Shown: positions 25,811 through 34,334 of the stretch, piece by piece | How positions within the stretch are numbered: position 1 is the first letter of the stretch | How the letters are laid out: each line of letters begins with the position of its first letter | NCBI RefSeq assembly: GCF_009363855.1 | Contig: NZ_CP045423.1 | Coordinates: 3,440,001 to 3,504,000, forward strand | From: Microvirga thermotolerans | GTDB taxonomy: Bacteria > Pseudomonadota > Alphaproteobacteria > Rhizobiales > Beijerinckiaceae | Length of the DNA stretch: 64,000 nt | Direction: 5' to 3' | The notes under the pieces: model-generated | Told to the model about the DNA's origin: nothing | What the model saw: only the letters and a program-made list of their open reading frames with translations | The model's database searches: none | Program-made: the position numbers and the translations under genes

Positions 25811-27447
25811 CACGCCGCCTCTTGGATCAGCCACTGCTTGAGGATCGCAGCAGCATGCTCTTCATCATACTCCACAAGCTGCTCCAGTTTCTTCTGCGGA
25901 GAGCGGCTCATCTTGCCTGTCAGATCTTCGATCAGGTTGGGCACCGTCTCGGCCGATTCAATCTGGGCGCTCGCTTCCGAGAGTGCTGCGGCACCGCTCT
26001 CTAGAGCCGGAGCTTCACTCTCAAATGTCTTTTCAGCTTCAGGCCTGGCGAGAATGGCAGTGACTGCGGGACGCAGACCAAACCAGATGAGGAGCGTCGT
26101 GACGATCAGGATCGTAAGCGCGTTGATGATATTGCCGAACTGACGCATGATGACTTCGCCGAATCCGAGCGGCGGCACAGGCTCCATCATACGGCCATCA
26201 TCAACGAATGTGACGGCAGCCACCTTGATCTGATCTCCTCTGCCTTTCTCAAACCCAGCTGCGGATGAGACAAGCTGCTCAATCTCTGCAATCTTCGTAT
26301 CGAGCGCAGCCTGGTTCGCGGCTTCTCCGCCAGTAAGCGCCGACAATCGGTTCTTGTTGACCAGTACCGCGACGGAGATGTTCTTGATTGCATATCCGTC
26401 GCTGACGGTTTGGATGGTTTTCGATGAAATCTCGTAGTTCGTCAGCTCTTCACGGCGTTGATTGTCCTCACTTGAACTCTCGCCCCCCTCGGCCCTGACT
26501 CTTTCCTCGGGAAGGTTCTGTTGCACCGTTGCGGGCTTCTGATTGGCTCGATTCTGAGAAACTTCGGTTTCCTTGACCGTGCGGACGGAACGCTCGACCT
26601 TGGATTCTGGATTGTAGATAGTCTCGTTGATGCTTGTCTTATCGGTGTTCAGGCGTGCAGCGACGCTAACTTCGAAATTTCCCAGGCCCAGATAGGGCGT
26701 AAGCGTTCTACGAATGTTATCCTGGATTTCACGGCTGACGTTCCGCTCCAGGCTTGCCATTCTTCCCGTCGAGGCATTCGCCCCATCGTCCCCCGACATG
26801 AGGAGCATTCCATTCGTGTTCAGAACGGTTACCTTGTCGGCCTTCATGCCTGGTATGGCAGAGGCGACAAGGTGCCTAATGGCTTGTGCGGAGCTCATAT
26901 CGTCAGCAGGCTCCGTTCGTATGACGACCGAGGCCGAAGCCGGCTGCTGGTCCCTGCGGAAGGACCCGCGATCGGGAAGGACAATGTGAACCCGCGCGGC
27001 CTTTACGCCTTTCATGGTTTGGATCGTGCGCGCGATTTCCCCCTCGAGCGCACGTACGCGCGTCACCTCCTGCATGAAGGATGTGAGGCCCAATGAACCA
27101 AGGTCGTTGAACAGTTCGTACCCTGATTTGGAACTTTGCGGCAGCCCCTTCTCTGCAAGAAGCATGCGAGCCTGTGCCGTATGCCCATATCGCACGAGAA
27201 CCGATGTGCCATCGGCGCTGACGTCGAATGGGATCCCGGCATCCTTTAGGACTGAGCCGATCCGGCTTACATCCTCACGTTCGAGGCCGATGTATAGCGC
27301 TTCCTGAGCAGGACGGCTCAAATAGTAGGCGCCGATGCCGACGCCCAGAAAGACGGCAAGGCCTATGAGGCCGAGAGCGGCGAGACGGCGGGCTCCAAGC
27401 TCGAGGATATTCGTCCAGAGTTTCTCAGCGTGCTGGCGACCGGTCAT
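25810..27447 (-). CDS. fliF: Flagellar MS-ring protein FliF
   Basis: With this start the protein has 545 residues: an N-terminal membrane helix, ring-building motifs including LEGEIARTIQTMKGVKAARVHIV, a Pro/Glu-rich variable loop, a second membrane helix (about residues 425-445) and a C-terminal FliG-binding tail. FliF forms the MS-ring in the inner membrane. The ATG at 27447 begins MTGRQHAEKLWTNILELGAR, which fits related proteins; an ATG at 27471 would add eight residues. It heads the unit fliF-fliH-motB-motC-fliK-transglycosylase. Confidence 0.95.
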   Translation of the reverse strand: MTGRQHAEKLWTNILELGARRLAALGLIGLAVFLGVGIGAYYLSRPAQEALYIGLEREDVSRIGSVLKDAGIPFDVSADGTSVLVRYGHTAQARMLLAEKGLPQSSKSGYELFNDLGSLGLTSFMQEVTRVRALEGEIARTIQTMKGVKAARVHIVLPDRGSFRRDQQPASASVVIRTEPADDMSSAQAIRHLVASAIPGMKADKVTVLNTNGMLLMSGDDGANASTGRMASLERNVSREIQDNIRRTLTPYLGLGNFEVSVAARLNTDKTSINETIYNPESKVERSVRTVKETEVSQNRANQKPATVQQNLPEERVRAEGGESSSEDNQRREELTNYEISSKTIQTVSDGYAIKNISVAVLVNKNRLSALTGGEAANQAALDTKIAEIEQLVSSAAGFEKGRGDQIKVAAVTFVDDGRMMEPVPPLGFGEVIMRQFGNIINALTILIVTTLLIWFGLRPAVTAILARPEAEKTFESEAPALESGAAALSEASAQIESAETVPNLIEDLTGKMSRSPQKKLEQLVEYDEEHAAAILKQWLIQEAA

Positions 27448-27500
27448 GTCCTGACTCGACAGAGTAAGCATAGGATGTCGGCGCAATGTTGCTGGCGAAC

Positions 27501-27515
27501 CTTGTGCGGAGATTG
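27501..27515 (-). promoter_or_regulatory. Candidate flagellar activator box upstream of fliF (weakest copy)
   Basis: The minus-strand sequence CAATCTCCGCACAAG matches the consensus at only about 10 of 15 positions. It ends 53 bases before the fliF ATG at 27447. FtcR is known to control fliF in Brucella, which makes the site plausible. Confidence 0.35.
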
Positions 27516-27524
27516 CGCAAGAGA

Positions 27525-27553
27525 AAGGCCGCACTCCAACGGAGTGCGGCCTT
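27525..27553 (-). terminator. Intrinsic terminator of flagellin gene 1
   Basis: A 13-base perfect stem (AAGGCCGCACTCC and its complement) with a three-base loop lies 41 bases after the flagellin stop. In minus reading it is followed by a short T-rich run (TTTCTC). Confidence 0.8.
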
Positions 27554-27594
27554 GGCATGCTTCAGAGCGCTTCGCCCGGCTAGGCGAAAAGCAA

Positions 27595-28773
27595 CTAGCT
27601 GCGGAACAGCGAGAGGATGCTCTGGGTGTTGCCGTTGGCGATGCTGAGCGCTTGCACGCCGAGCTGCTGCTGAACCTGCAGCGCCTTCAGACGGGTCGAC
27701 TCCTCCTCCATGTCTGCATCGACCAGTGTGCCGAGACTGCGCTCGTTCGCCTTGATCAGCGACTCGACGAAGGCGGTCTGCGAGGAGATCTGCTTCTTGT
27801 TGGCACCCAGCGTCGTCGCCGCGTCGGTCATGGCACCCAGCGCCTTGTCGACCACCTGGATGTAGGCGCGCAGCTTCGACAGGTCCTGGTTCTGAACCGC
27901 CGAGATGTCCATCTTGCTGATCGACAGCTCATAGTGCTTCAGAAGGCCCTTCTCGTCCTTGGCAAGAACGCCCCACTCCTTGTCGAGCAGGCCGCCCTTG
28001 CCGTCAACGGCCGCCACGGCGCTGCCGTTCGCCGTGTCGATCGCCGTCTGGTAGGTCTGCTGTGCGGTCTGCCAGTTCGACTTCGCCGTCTCGTAGGTGC
28101 TCAGGTCGGCCGCGCTCTTGCCGCTGGCTTCCCAGGTCGCCTGGGCGGACTCCCAGTTCGTCTTCGCGTTGTCGTAGGCGGTCTGGTCGGCCGCGGCCAG
28201 GGTCGCGTCCGCAGCCGCGGTGGCATCGGCCGCCGTCTGGTTCTTGTCGTACAGCTTCGTCTCGTCCACCGAGATCGTGATCGTGTCGACGGTGATGTTC
28301 CCATCGATACGCGTGAACGAGGCGACGATCTTGCGGTCCGAGACGTAGTTGCCGGCGGCGGAGTCGGTGGAGAGCCAGTTCTCGCCCGACACGACCGAAG
28401 CGTCGGCCGTTTGCTTGAGCTCCTTCAGCTTGGCGCTGATTTCGGTCTGGATCTTCGCGCGGTCGACGTTCGGCGACATCGCGGCCGTCAGCTTGGCCTG
28501 GATGTCCTTCATCAGCTCGATCGAGCGGTTCAGGCCGTTGAAGGCGGTGTCGACGGAGTTGGCGCCGAGGCCGAGAGCGTCCTTCACCGCACCGAGCGAG
28601 CCGTTGTCGGCGCGGATCGTGGTGGCGATCGACCAGTACGCTGCGTTGTCGGAAGCGTCCGCCACCTTCAGGCCGGTGGAGATCCGGCTGCTGGTCTGGT
28701 CGAGTTGCCCTGCGATGCTCTTCAGCGTCGTCAGGGCGGTCATGGCGGAGGCATTCGTCAGAAGGCTAGACAT
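27595..28773 (-). CDS. fliC: Flagellin, copy 1
   Basis: The 392-residue protein begins MSSLLTNASAMTALTTLKSI and ends with the flagellin C-terminal D0 helix (LSIANGNTQSILSLF). These helices polymerise into the filament. The central region (about residues 170-290) is an Ala/Thr-rich insert that holds a 27-residue duplication: AYDNAKTNWESAQATWEA (199-216) and TYETAKSNWQTAQQTYQTA (226-244). Codon use is strongly biased to G or C endings, as expected for an abundant protein. It is nearly identical to copy 2 in DNA; the main difference is a short block around residues 155-161. Confidence 0.97.
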   Translation of the reverse strand: MSSLLTNASAMTALTTLKSIAGQLDQTSSRISTGLKVADASDNAAYWSIATTIRADNGSLGAVKDALGLGANSVDTAFNGLNRSIELMKDIQAKLTAAMSPNVDRAKIQTEISAKLKELKQTADASVVSGENWLSTDSAAGNYVSDRKIVASFTRIDGNITVDTITISVDETKLYDKNQTAADATAAADATLAAADQTAYDNAKTNWESAQATWEASGKSAADLSTYETAKSNWQTAQQTYQTAIDTANGSAVAAVDGKGGLLDKEWGVLAKDEKGLLKHYELSISKMDISAVQNQDLSKLRAYIQVVDKALGAMTDAATTLGANKKQISSQTAFVESLIKANERSLGTLVDADMEEESTRLKALQVQQQLGVQALSIANGNTQSILSLFRS

Positions 28774-28846
28774 GGACTGTCCCTTTGATTGAGCAGAGGA
28801 ATTGGGCAGACCGAAACATTGGCCTTCCCTTGTTGTCAAAGCTGTA

Positions 28847-28897
28847 GGGACATACCGGACTCTTACCGGTATAGCAGGGCGGCTTCATGCCTTCGAG
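28847..28897 (-). promoter_or_regulatory. Conserved flagellin leader element with hairpin, gene 1
   Basis: This 51-base block is about 90 percent identical to one upstream of flagellin 2. It contains a stem-loop ATACCGG/CCGGTAT with a seven-base loop at 28852-28872. It starts 73 bases before the ATG, while the block in gene 2 is 32 bases away. It is probably in the 5' untranslated mRNA and could be the target of a post-transcriptional regulator such as FlbT, known to act on a flagellin leader in Caulobacter. Confidence 0.5.
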
Positions 28898-28920
28898 CCG
28901 CGTTCGATTCCGGGCCGGCT

Positions 28921-28928
28921 CAACCTGC
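28921..28928 (-). promoter_or_regulatory. Conserved GCAGGTTG element, flagellin 1 promoter
   Basis: In both flagellin promoters GCAGGTTG (minus strand) lies exactly 25 bases after the flagellar box. This fixed spacing fits a promoter core or transcription start, though the exact role is unknown. Confidence 0.45.
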
Positions 28929-28953
28929 TATGAGCCTGACCCTTGCATGCGAG

Positions 28954-28968
28954 GCTTGCGCGAGGCTT
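28954..28968 (-). promoter_or_regulatory. Flagellar activator box, flagellin 1
   Basis: The minus-strand sequence AAGCCTCGCGCAAGC is a full match to the consensus. The surrounding GCAAGCCTC is repeated with an 11-base period (one helical turn), as expected for two protomers bound side by side. It lies 180 bases upstream of the start codon. Confidence 0.6.
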
Positions 28969-29068
28969 GCATGTTTGAGCGACTGTCGATTTGAACAGGA
29001 AGCTCAGATGTGGCGACGCACCTCGCGGGGACTGCCCGTGCCTTGCCGCCTGCGCGGCTCCAATGAAA

Positions 29069-29094
29069 GAAGCCACGCTTTTCAGCGTGGCTTC
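29069..29094 (-). terminator. Intrinsic terminator of flagellin gene 2
   Basis: A 10-base perfect stem (GAAGCCACGC and its complement) with a six-base loop lies 42 bases after the flagellin 2 stop, followed in minus reading by TTTCATT. Confidence 0.75.
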
Positions 29095-29136
29095 CGAATA
29101 GTCACTCCCTCTTGAGCGAGAGAACCGCTTGTCCGG

Positions 29137-30312
29137 TTAGCGGAACAGCGAGAGGATGCTCTGGGTGTTGCCGTTGGCGATGCTGAGAGACTGCACGCCG
29201 AGCTGCTGCTGAACCTGCAGCGCCTTCAGACGGGTCGACTCCTCCTCCATGTCCGCATCGACGAGCGTGCCGATCGAGCGTTCGTTCGCCTTGATCAGCG
29301 ACTCGACGAAGGCGGTCTGCGAGGAGATCTGTGTCTTGTTGGCACCCAGTGTCGTCGCCGCGTCGGTCATGGCGCCTAGCGCCTTGTCGACCACCTGGAT
29401 GTAGGCGCGCAGCTTCGACAGGTCCTGGTTCTGAACCGCCGAGATGTCCATCTTGCTGATCGACAGCTCATAGTGCTTCAGAAGGCCCTTCTCGTCCTTG
29501 GCAAGAACGCCCCACTCCTTGTCGAGCAGGCCGCCCTTGCCGTCAACGGCCGCCACGGCGCTGCCGTTCGCCGTGTCGATCGCCGTCTGGTAGGTCTGCT
29601 GTGCGGTCTGCCAGTTCGACTTCGCCGTCTCGTAGGTGCTCAGGTCGGCCGCGCTCTTGCCGCTGGCTTCCCAGGTCGCCTGGGCGGACTCCCAGTTCGT
29701 CTTCGCGTTGTCGTAGGCGGTCTGGTCGGCCGCGGCCAGGGTCGCGTCCGCAGCCGCGGTGGCATCGGCCGCCGTCTGGTTCTTGTCGTACAGCTTCGTC
29801 TCGTCCACCGAGATCGTGATCGTGTCGACAGAAACCGCACCGCCTTCACGGGTGAAGGAGGCGACGATCTTGCGGTCCGAGACGTAGTTGCCGGCGGCGG
29901 AGTCGGTGGAGAGCCAGTTCTCGCCCGACACGACCGAAGCGTCGGCCGTCTGCTTGAGCTCCTTCAGCTTGGCGCTGATTTCGGTCTGGATCTTCGCGCG
30001 GTCGACGTTCGGCGACATCGCGGCCGTCAGCTTGGCCTGGATGTCCTTCATCAGTTCGATCGAGCGGTTCAGGCCGTTGAAGGCGGTGTCGACGGAGTTG
30101 GCGCCGAGGCCGAGAGCGTCCTTCACCGCACCGAGCGAGCCGTTGTCGGCGCGGATCGTGGTGGCGATCGACCAGTACGCTGCGTTGTCGGAAGCGTCCG
30201 CCACCTTCAGGCCGGTGGAGATCCGGCTGCTGGTCTGGTCGAGTTGCCCTGCGATGCTCTTCAGCGTCGTCAGGGCGGTCATGGCGGAGGCATTCGTCAG
30301 AAGGCTAGACAT
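29137..30312 (-). CDS. fliC: Flagellin, copy 2
   Basis: The 391-residue protein has the same start MSSLLTNASAMTALTTLKSI, D0/D1 helices and central insert with the 27-residue duplication as copy 1. Differences by eye are few: EGGAVSV in place of IDGNITV near residue 156, a Lys to Thr, a Leu to Ile and an Ala to Ser change in the C-terminal part, and loss of the last residue. The near identity along 1.17 kb points to recent duplication or gene conversion. It has its own promoter module and terminator. Confidence 0.97.
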   Translation of the reverse strand: MSSLLTNASAMTALTTLKSIAGQLDQTSSRISTGLKVADASDNAAYWSIATTIRADNGSLGAVKDALGLGANSVDTAFNGLNRSIELMKDIQAKLTAAMSPNVDRAKIQTEISAKLKELKQTADASVVSGENWLSTDSAAGNYVSDRKIVASFTREGGAVSVDTITISVDETKLYDKNQTAADATAAADATLAAADQTAYDNAKTNWESAQATWEASGKSAADLSTYETAKSNWQTAQQTYQTAIDTANGSAVAAVDGKGGLLDKEWGVLAKDEKGLLKHYELSISKMDISAVQNQDLSKLRAYIQVVDKALGAMTDAATTLGANKTQISSQTAFVESLIKANERSIGTLVDADMEEESTRLKALQVQQQLGVQSLSIANGNTQSILSLFR

Positions 30313-30344
30313 GGGCTTGTCCCTATAAAAGCAACACATTTGGC

Positions 30345-30395
30345 GGGACATACCGGACTTTCACCGGTGTGGCAGGGCGGCATCATGCCTTCGAA
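30345..30395 (-). promoter_or_regulatory. Conserved flagellin leader element with hairpin, gene 2
   Basis: This is the counterpart of the block upstream of flagellin 1. The stem core ACCGG/CCGGT is kept, while the outer pairs and loop differ. It starts 32 bases before the ATG. The distance from the flagellar box (57 bases) is nearly the same as in gene 1 (56). Confidence 0.5.
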
Positions 30396-30419
30396 GAGCA
30401 GCCAGTGAGGCTGTTGATT

Positions 30420-30427
30420 CAACCTGC
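30420..30427 (-). promoter_or_regulatory. Conserved GCAGGTTG element, flagellin 2 promoter
   Basis: Identical to the element in the flagellin 1 promoter and at the same 25-base distance from the box. Confidence 0.45.
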
Positions 30428-30452
30428 CATCATCGTCATTTCGACGATGGGA

Positions 30453-30467
30453 GCTTGCGTGAAGCTT
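30453..30467 (-). promoter_or_regulatory. Flagellar activator box, flagellin 2
   Basis: The minus-strand sequence AAGCTTCACGCAAGC matches the consensus at 14 of 15 positions and again shows an 11-base tandem repeat (CGCAAGCTTCA, CGCAAGCTCCC). Confidence 0.6.
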
Positions 30468-30520
30468 GCGTTCTAGTCAAGCGCGAAGACACGCTCACGG
30501 TCGAACAGCCCGCAAGCGTT

Positions 30521-30548
30521 AAGGCATGGTTAACGGCTCGCATGCCTT
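30521..30548 (-). terminator. Possible terminator after fliP
   Basis: The inverted repeat AAGGCATG/CATGCCTT with a 12-base loop lies 20 bases beyond the fliP stop, between the end of the rod operon and the flagellin 2 promoter. It has no real T-run, so efficiency is uncertain. Confidence 0.4.
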
Positions 30549-30567
30549 CCCTGCCGAAGGCGCTCTC

Positions 30568-31305
30568 TCAGAAATATGAACGCACGAGACCGCCAATCAG
30601 GAGATTCCAGCCATCAATAAGGAGAAAGAACAGGATCTTGAAAGGCAACGATATGACGGTCGGCGGCATCATCATCATCCCCATGGACATCACGAGGGTC
30701 GCAACGATCATATCGATCACGAGAAAGGGGAGAGCGATCAGGAAGCCGATCTCAAAACCTCGCCTCAATTCCGAGATCATGAAGGCAGGGATGACGATGC
30801 GCAGATCCACCTTACCGTTCTCTTCCATCTTCGGGAAATTGGCAGAGGCCATTTCGCTGAATGTCTGCAAATCCTTCGGACGCACATGGGACAGCATGAA
30901 CTCACGAAACGGTTCGGCCACACGCGTGAAAGCCTCGGTCTCCGAGATCCGGTTCTCCGTTAGCGGCCGAATGCCTTCATTCCAAGCGCGGTCGAACGTT
31001 GGCGCCATGACATAGAAAGTCATGAACAGCGACAGGCTTATGAGGAACAGGTTTGCCGGCGTACTCTGGAGACCCAACCCGGAGCGCAGAAACGAGAGGG
31101 CCACCACGAAACGCGTGAAGCTCGTCACCATAATCAGCAGGCCCGGCGCCAGCGAGAGAACAGTAAGAAGGGCGACGATCTGAATGATCCGGCCGCTGGC
31201 TGCGCCATCGCCTGGTGGGAGCAAAGCGTCCAGACCTGGGACCTGGGCATTTGCAGCCGTAGCAATCAGCGCGAATGCTACGACAGAGAGCAATCTTAAC
31301 GTCAT
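30568..31305 (-). CDS. fliP: Flagellar export-gate protein FliP
   Basis: The 245-residue protein has a cleavable signal peptide (to about residue 20, ATAANAQ), then four membrane segments with family motifs LAPGLLIMVTSFTRFVVALS and MGMMMMPPTVISLPFKILFF. FliP forms the core of the export gate with FliQ and FliR, which are not in this window. It is the last gene of the flgB-fliP operon, 99 bases after fliL. Confidence 0.97.
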   Translation of the reverse strand: MTLRLLSVVAFALIATAANAQVPGLDALLPPGDGAASGRIIQIVALLTVLSLAPGLLIMVTSFTRFVVALSFLRSGLGLQSTPANLFLISLSLFMTFYVMAPTFDRAWNEGIRPLTENRISETEAFTRVAEPFREFMLSHVRPKDLQTFSEMASANFPKMEENGKVDLRIVIPAFMISELRRGFEIGFLIALPFLVIDMIVATLVMSMGMMMMPPTVISLPFKILFFLLIDGWNLLIGGLVRSYF

Positions 31306-31404
31306 GTGATGTAGAACTCAGGCATCCATAAATCTTAGAGAAAGCTACTTCTCAGCCGTTGAGCGTCCAAGGAGCCGTGCATCGTTTCGGTTCTTTTCCG
31401 CTCC

Positions 31405-31899
31405 TCATTGCACGACGAGAGTTTCTACGACGATCTCACGAACTAGCCCCTTTGTCCGGAGAGAAACGCGTTCGTTAAGGTCCTCGCGGAGATGCTGGAG
31501 CCCGCTCGCACCCTGGATCTGGGAAACGGAAAGAGTTCTGAGATAGGCAAGAATATCCTGTCGTATCTCAGCAGCCACGATGTCTGGGTTCTGAATCGCC
31601 CCTGCAGAAAAGATGATCGAGGATTCGAGCCGTACCCAGGTATCGTCGCCATTTGCGAGATTCGTTACGACGGGAGCGAGGCTTTTGGACGCGAGATCGC
31701 CGGAATACGCGAGCGCTGGGGCCTTCTTGCTGTCCTCGCTCTTCTTCATCTCGTCGATGGCCTTCTCGACGGCCGAGACCAGATAGAGCCCGAACAGGCC
31801 GCCGGTACCTGTGGCAAGAATCGAAAGCACGGCCAAGGTTATCAGCCAGCCGCCCTTTCCTTGCGAAGAAGGAAATCGCAGCTTCTTCCTTCGGCTCAT
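31405..31899 (-). CDS. fliL: Flagellar basal-body-associated protein FliL
   Basis: The 164-residue single-pass membrane protein has a basic N-terminus, a membrane helix at about residues 18-42 and a periplasmic stomatin-like domain ending in LREDLNERVSLRTKGLVREI, typical of FliL. It surrounds the stator and improves its function. It follows flgH by 20 bases. Confidence 0.9.
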   Translation of the reverse strand: MSRRKKLRFPSSQGKGGWLITLAVLSILATGTGGLFGLYLVSAVEKAIDEMKKSEDSKKAPALAYSGDLASKSLAPVVTNLANGDDTWVRLESSIIFSAGAIQNPDIVAAEIRQDILAYLRTLSVSQIQGASGLQHLREDLNERVSLRTKGLVREIVVETLVVQ

Positions 31900-31919
31900 G
31901 ACCTTACCCCGACCCGCTC

Positions 31920-32615
31920 TCAGAATGGAGTGATGGCATCGTAGACCTGCTGTCCCCAGGCAGGTTGCTGAACGTCGGTGATGCGGCCGCGCCCGCCATA
32001 CGAAATGCGCGCCTCAGCGATCTTATCGTAGCCGATCGTATTCTTTCTCGATACATCGCTCGGCCTGACGATGCCTGCAATGTTCAGAACGCGAACTTCG
32101 AAATTTACGCGCACTTCCTGAGAGCCGCTGATGATCAGGTTTCCGTTGGGAAGGACCTCCGTCACGACGGCCGCGACCGACAGTCGAAGTTTCTCCGATC
32201 GGTCTATCGATCCCTGTCCCTCTGAAGATGAGCCTGAGCGTATATCGCCGTCTGCCGCGTAGCTCCCTGAACGACCGTTGAATCCGTATTTTGCGCCAAA
32301 GCCGAGGTTGATCTTGGACGATCGAGATCGATCGCTCGCATTGTCGAACTGCGCCTTGTCATCGATCTGAATATTGACGGTGATCACATCACCCACTTTC
32401 TTGGCCCGTGGGTCCTGAAAAAGATCGGCGCTATTCTGGGTCCATAAAGAGTAATGAGACGTTCTCGCTGCCGCGCCAAAAACGGTTGGCACCGGCTCGC
32501 GGGCGACGGTCAGACCATACCCGACAGGCGTCATGGGGGGTTCACGCCCGAGTTCGCTCGATGCGCAAGCTCCAAGAGAGAGCGTGACCGTCGTCAGCAG
32601 CGCGTATTTCATCAT
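31920..32615 (-). CDS. flgH: Flagellar L-ring protein FlgH
   Basis: The 231-residue outer-membrane lipoprotein has a signal peptide with lipobox LGAC (Cys at residue 17) and the FlgH features KVGDVITVNIQIDDKAQFDN and VLNIAGIVRPSDVSRKNTI. It forms the L-ring. Its start overlaps the stop of the preceding motE by four bases (ATGA), with a second ATG three bases later. Confidence 0.96.
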   Translation of the reverse strand: MMKYALLTTVTLSLGACASSELGREPPMTPVGYGLTVAREPVPTVFGAAARTSHYSLWTQNSADLFQDPRAKKVGDVITVNIQIDDKAQFDNASDRSRSSKINLGFGAKYGFNGRSGSYAADGDIRSGSSSEGQGSIDRSEKLRLSVAAVVTEVLPNGNLIISGSQEVRVNFEVRVLNIAGIVRPSDVSRKNTIGYDKIAEARISYGGRGRITDVQQPAWGQQVYDAITPF

Positions 32616-33157
32616 GATCTTTCGCTCTCCTGCGAGCGCTTTGCAGCATCGGTCAGGATGCCTGTCAGTTGAGCCGCCCGTGCAGGTTCCATCTCGTTGA
32701 GAACCGCGCTTGCGCTTCTGGGATTGAGCTTTGCCAGAATCGCGGCTGCAGCCTCATCCTGCATATTGGCCAGTTGGAGAGCAGCGGCATCCGGGCGCAT
32801 CCTGGAGTAGATCGCTACGACCGTTTCATCGGCTTTTGCAAGAAACGCATTCCGCTTCTGAAGCCACTCTTCGTATTCCTTCTTCTTTTGCTCCAGAACC
32901 TGGATTCGTTCTTCGATCTCCTTCTCCAATGCCGTCAGCGTCTCTTTCTGCCAGGCGTATCTCGCATCGGCCGCCGCGTCGGCTATGTTGGCGCAGTACA
33001 AACTTTGCTTCTGCTCCTTAGGAGCTTCAACCACCTTCTGCATTCCCGCGTTCGGTGCCGATGTCGCCTTATCCTGAGCCCTGAGTTCACCTTGCAGGCT
33101 TGGCGTGAACGAAACAGAGAGAAGCAGAACATGGATCAAGCGCAGGAACATCCTCAT
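32612..33157 (-). CDS. motE: MotE-like periplasmic motility chaperone
   Basis: The 181-residue protein has a signal peptide, a coiled coil with a Lys/Glu-rich stretch (EKEIEERIQVLEQKKKEYEE) and a C-terminal MgtE-N-like segment with ILAKLNPRSASAVLNEMEPA. This fits MotE, which in Sinorhizobium folds and stabilises MotC. The ATG at 33157 follows GGAG by nine bases. It lies between flgI and flgH, as in rhizobia. Confidence 0.85.
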   Translation of the reverse strand: MRMFLRLIHVLLLSVSFTPSLQGELRAQDKATSAPNAGMQKVVEAPKEQKQSLYCANIADAAADARYAWQKETLTALEKEIEERIQVLEQKKKEYEEWLQKRNAFLAKADETVVAIYSRMRPDAAALQLANMQDEAAAAILAKLNPRSASAVLNEMEPARAAQLTGILTDAAKRSQESERS

Positions 33158-33236
33158 GATGCATAGCTCCACTGAAAGCACGCCAATGCCTTGGCACCTC
33201 GATTCCATGCGATAAGAGACTTTATTACGTCGACAA

Positions 33237-34334
33237 TCATTGCACGATCAGATCTGCCTGTAGTGCGCCCGCCGTTTTGACGGCCTGAAGGATGGCAATG
33301 ATGTCCGTAGGCTTCAGGCCGATCTGGTTCAGGCCCTTAACGAGCGTCTGAAGGTCCGATCCTCCAATGACCGCAAGATGCGCGTCGGGCTCCGTTGCCG
33401 TAATCTGCGTCCTCGGCACGACTGCCGTACGCCCATTTCCGAAGGGTTCCGGCTGCGACACGAGCGGTGTCTCCGTGACGCGGACAGTGAGATTTCCATG
33501 CGTCATCGCGACCGTTGATATCTGGACGTTCTTGCCGATCACGACGGTGCCGGTCCGCTGATCGACGACGACGCGAGCGGGGGTATCCGGTTGGACTCGC
33601 AGATCGCCCAATTCTGCGATGAAGCGAGTCGTTCCTATGTCCCGCGGCTTGTTGAGAACGACCGTACGGAAGTCGCGCGGAGTGGCAACACGCTTGCCGT
33701 ATCGGGCGATGGCATAGGCATTGATGGCATCGGTAATCAGCGTTGCCGTTTTGTAATCCGGATTCTTGAGTTCCAGGACCAGGGACGACATCTCCCTCAT
33801 GGCTCCTGGCACCTCGCGCTCGATGAGCGCACCGTTCGGGATCCTACCGGCGGTCGCAACGCCTTGAGTCAATGTCTCTGCCTGTCCTGCAGCATTGAAT
33901 CCGGAGACGGCTACGGGGCCTTGCGCCACGGCGTAGACCTGACCATCGCCTCCCATGAGCGACGTGAGCAGGAGCGTTCCTCCCTTCAGCGAGGTCGCGT
34001 CTCCCAGGGAAGTGACGGTCACGTCGATACGGGAGCCGGCTCCGATGAACGGAGGAAGATCCGCAGTTACGGCGACCGCAGCAACGTTTCTCGTCCGCAA
34101 AGGCACATCACGGACATTCACTCCCATCTTGTCCAGCATCGACTGGAGAGACTGTTCGGTAAAATGCGAGTTTCGAAGGGTGTCACCCGTTCCTTGGAGG
34201 CCCATGACAAGGCCGTAGCCAATCAACTGATTGTCTCGGACCCCCTGTACCGAGGCAATATCCTTGATGCGCGTCGAGGCCTGCGCAAGACTTGGCGAGA
34301 GCAGAACAAGGAGCAAGGTGAGCAGACGCTTCAT
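33237..34334 (-). CDS. flgI: Flagellar P-ring protein FlgI
   Basis: The 365-residue periplasmic protein has a signal peptide and the FlgI motifs RIKDIASVQGVRDNQLIGYG and GLNQIGLKPTDIIAILQAVK at the C-terminus. It builds the P-ring around the rod in the peptidoglycan layer. Its ATG overlaps the flgA stop in TGATG, so the chaperone and its client are translated together. Confidence 0.97.
   Translation of the reverse strand: MKRLLTLLLVLLSPSLAQASTRIKDIASVQGVRDNQLIGYGLVMGLQGTGDTLRNSHFTEQSLQSMLDKMGVNVRDVPLRTRNVAAVAVTADLPPFIGAGSRIDVTVTSLGDATSLKGGTLLLTSLMGGDGQVYAVAQGPVAVSGFNAAGQAETLTQGVATAGRIPNGALIEREVPGAMREMSSLVLELKNPDYKTATLITDAINAYAIARYGKRVATPRDFRTVVLNKPRDIGTTRFIAELGDLRVQPDTPARVVVDQRTGTVVIGKNVQISTVAMTHGNLTVRVTETPLVSQPEPFGNGRTAVVPRTQITATEPDAHLAVIGGSDLQTLVKGLNQIGLKPTDIIAILQAVKTAGALQADLIVQ

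Larger units (their letters stand above)
28774..29136. other. 363-base region between the flagellin genes, no gene
   Basis: It contains the leader and promoter elements of flagellin 1 (28774-28980) and the terminator of flagellin 2 (29069-29094). No protein-coding frame is credible. The bases between 28981 and 29068 show nothing further. Confidence 0.8.

Noticed and set aside
27430-28788. A 452-codon open frame on the plus strand opposite flagellin 1, and a similar 311-codon one (29473-30408) opposite flagellin 2
   Set aside because: They are mirror frames caused by the strict G/C-ending codon use of the flagellins; they contain Arg/Gly/Leu-rich sequence without a domain, and the sense frame is certain.
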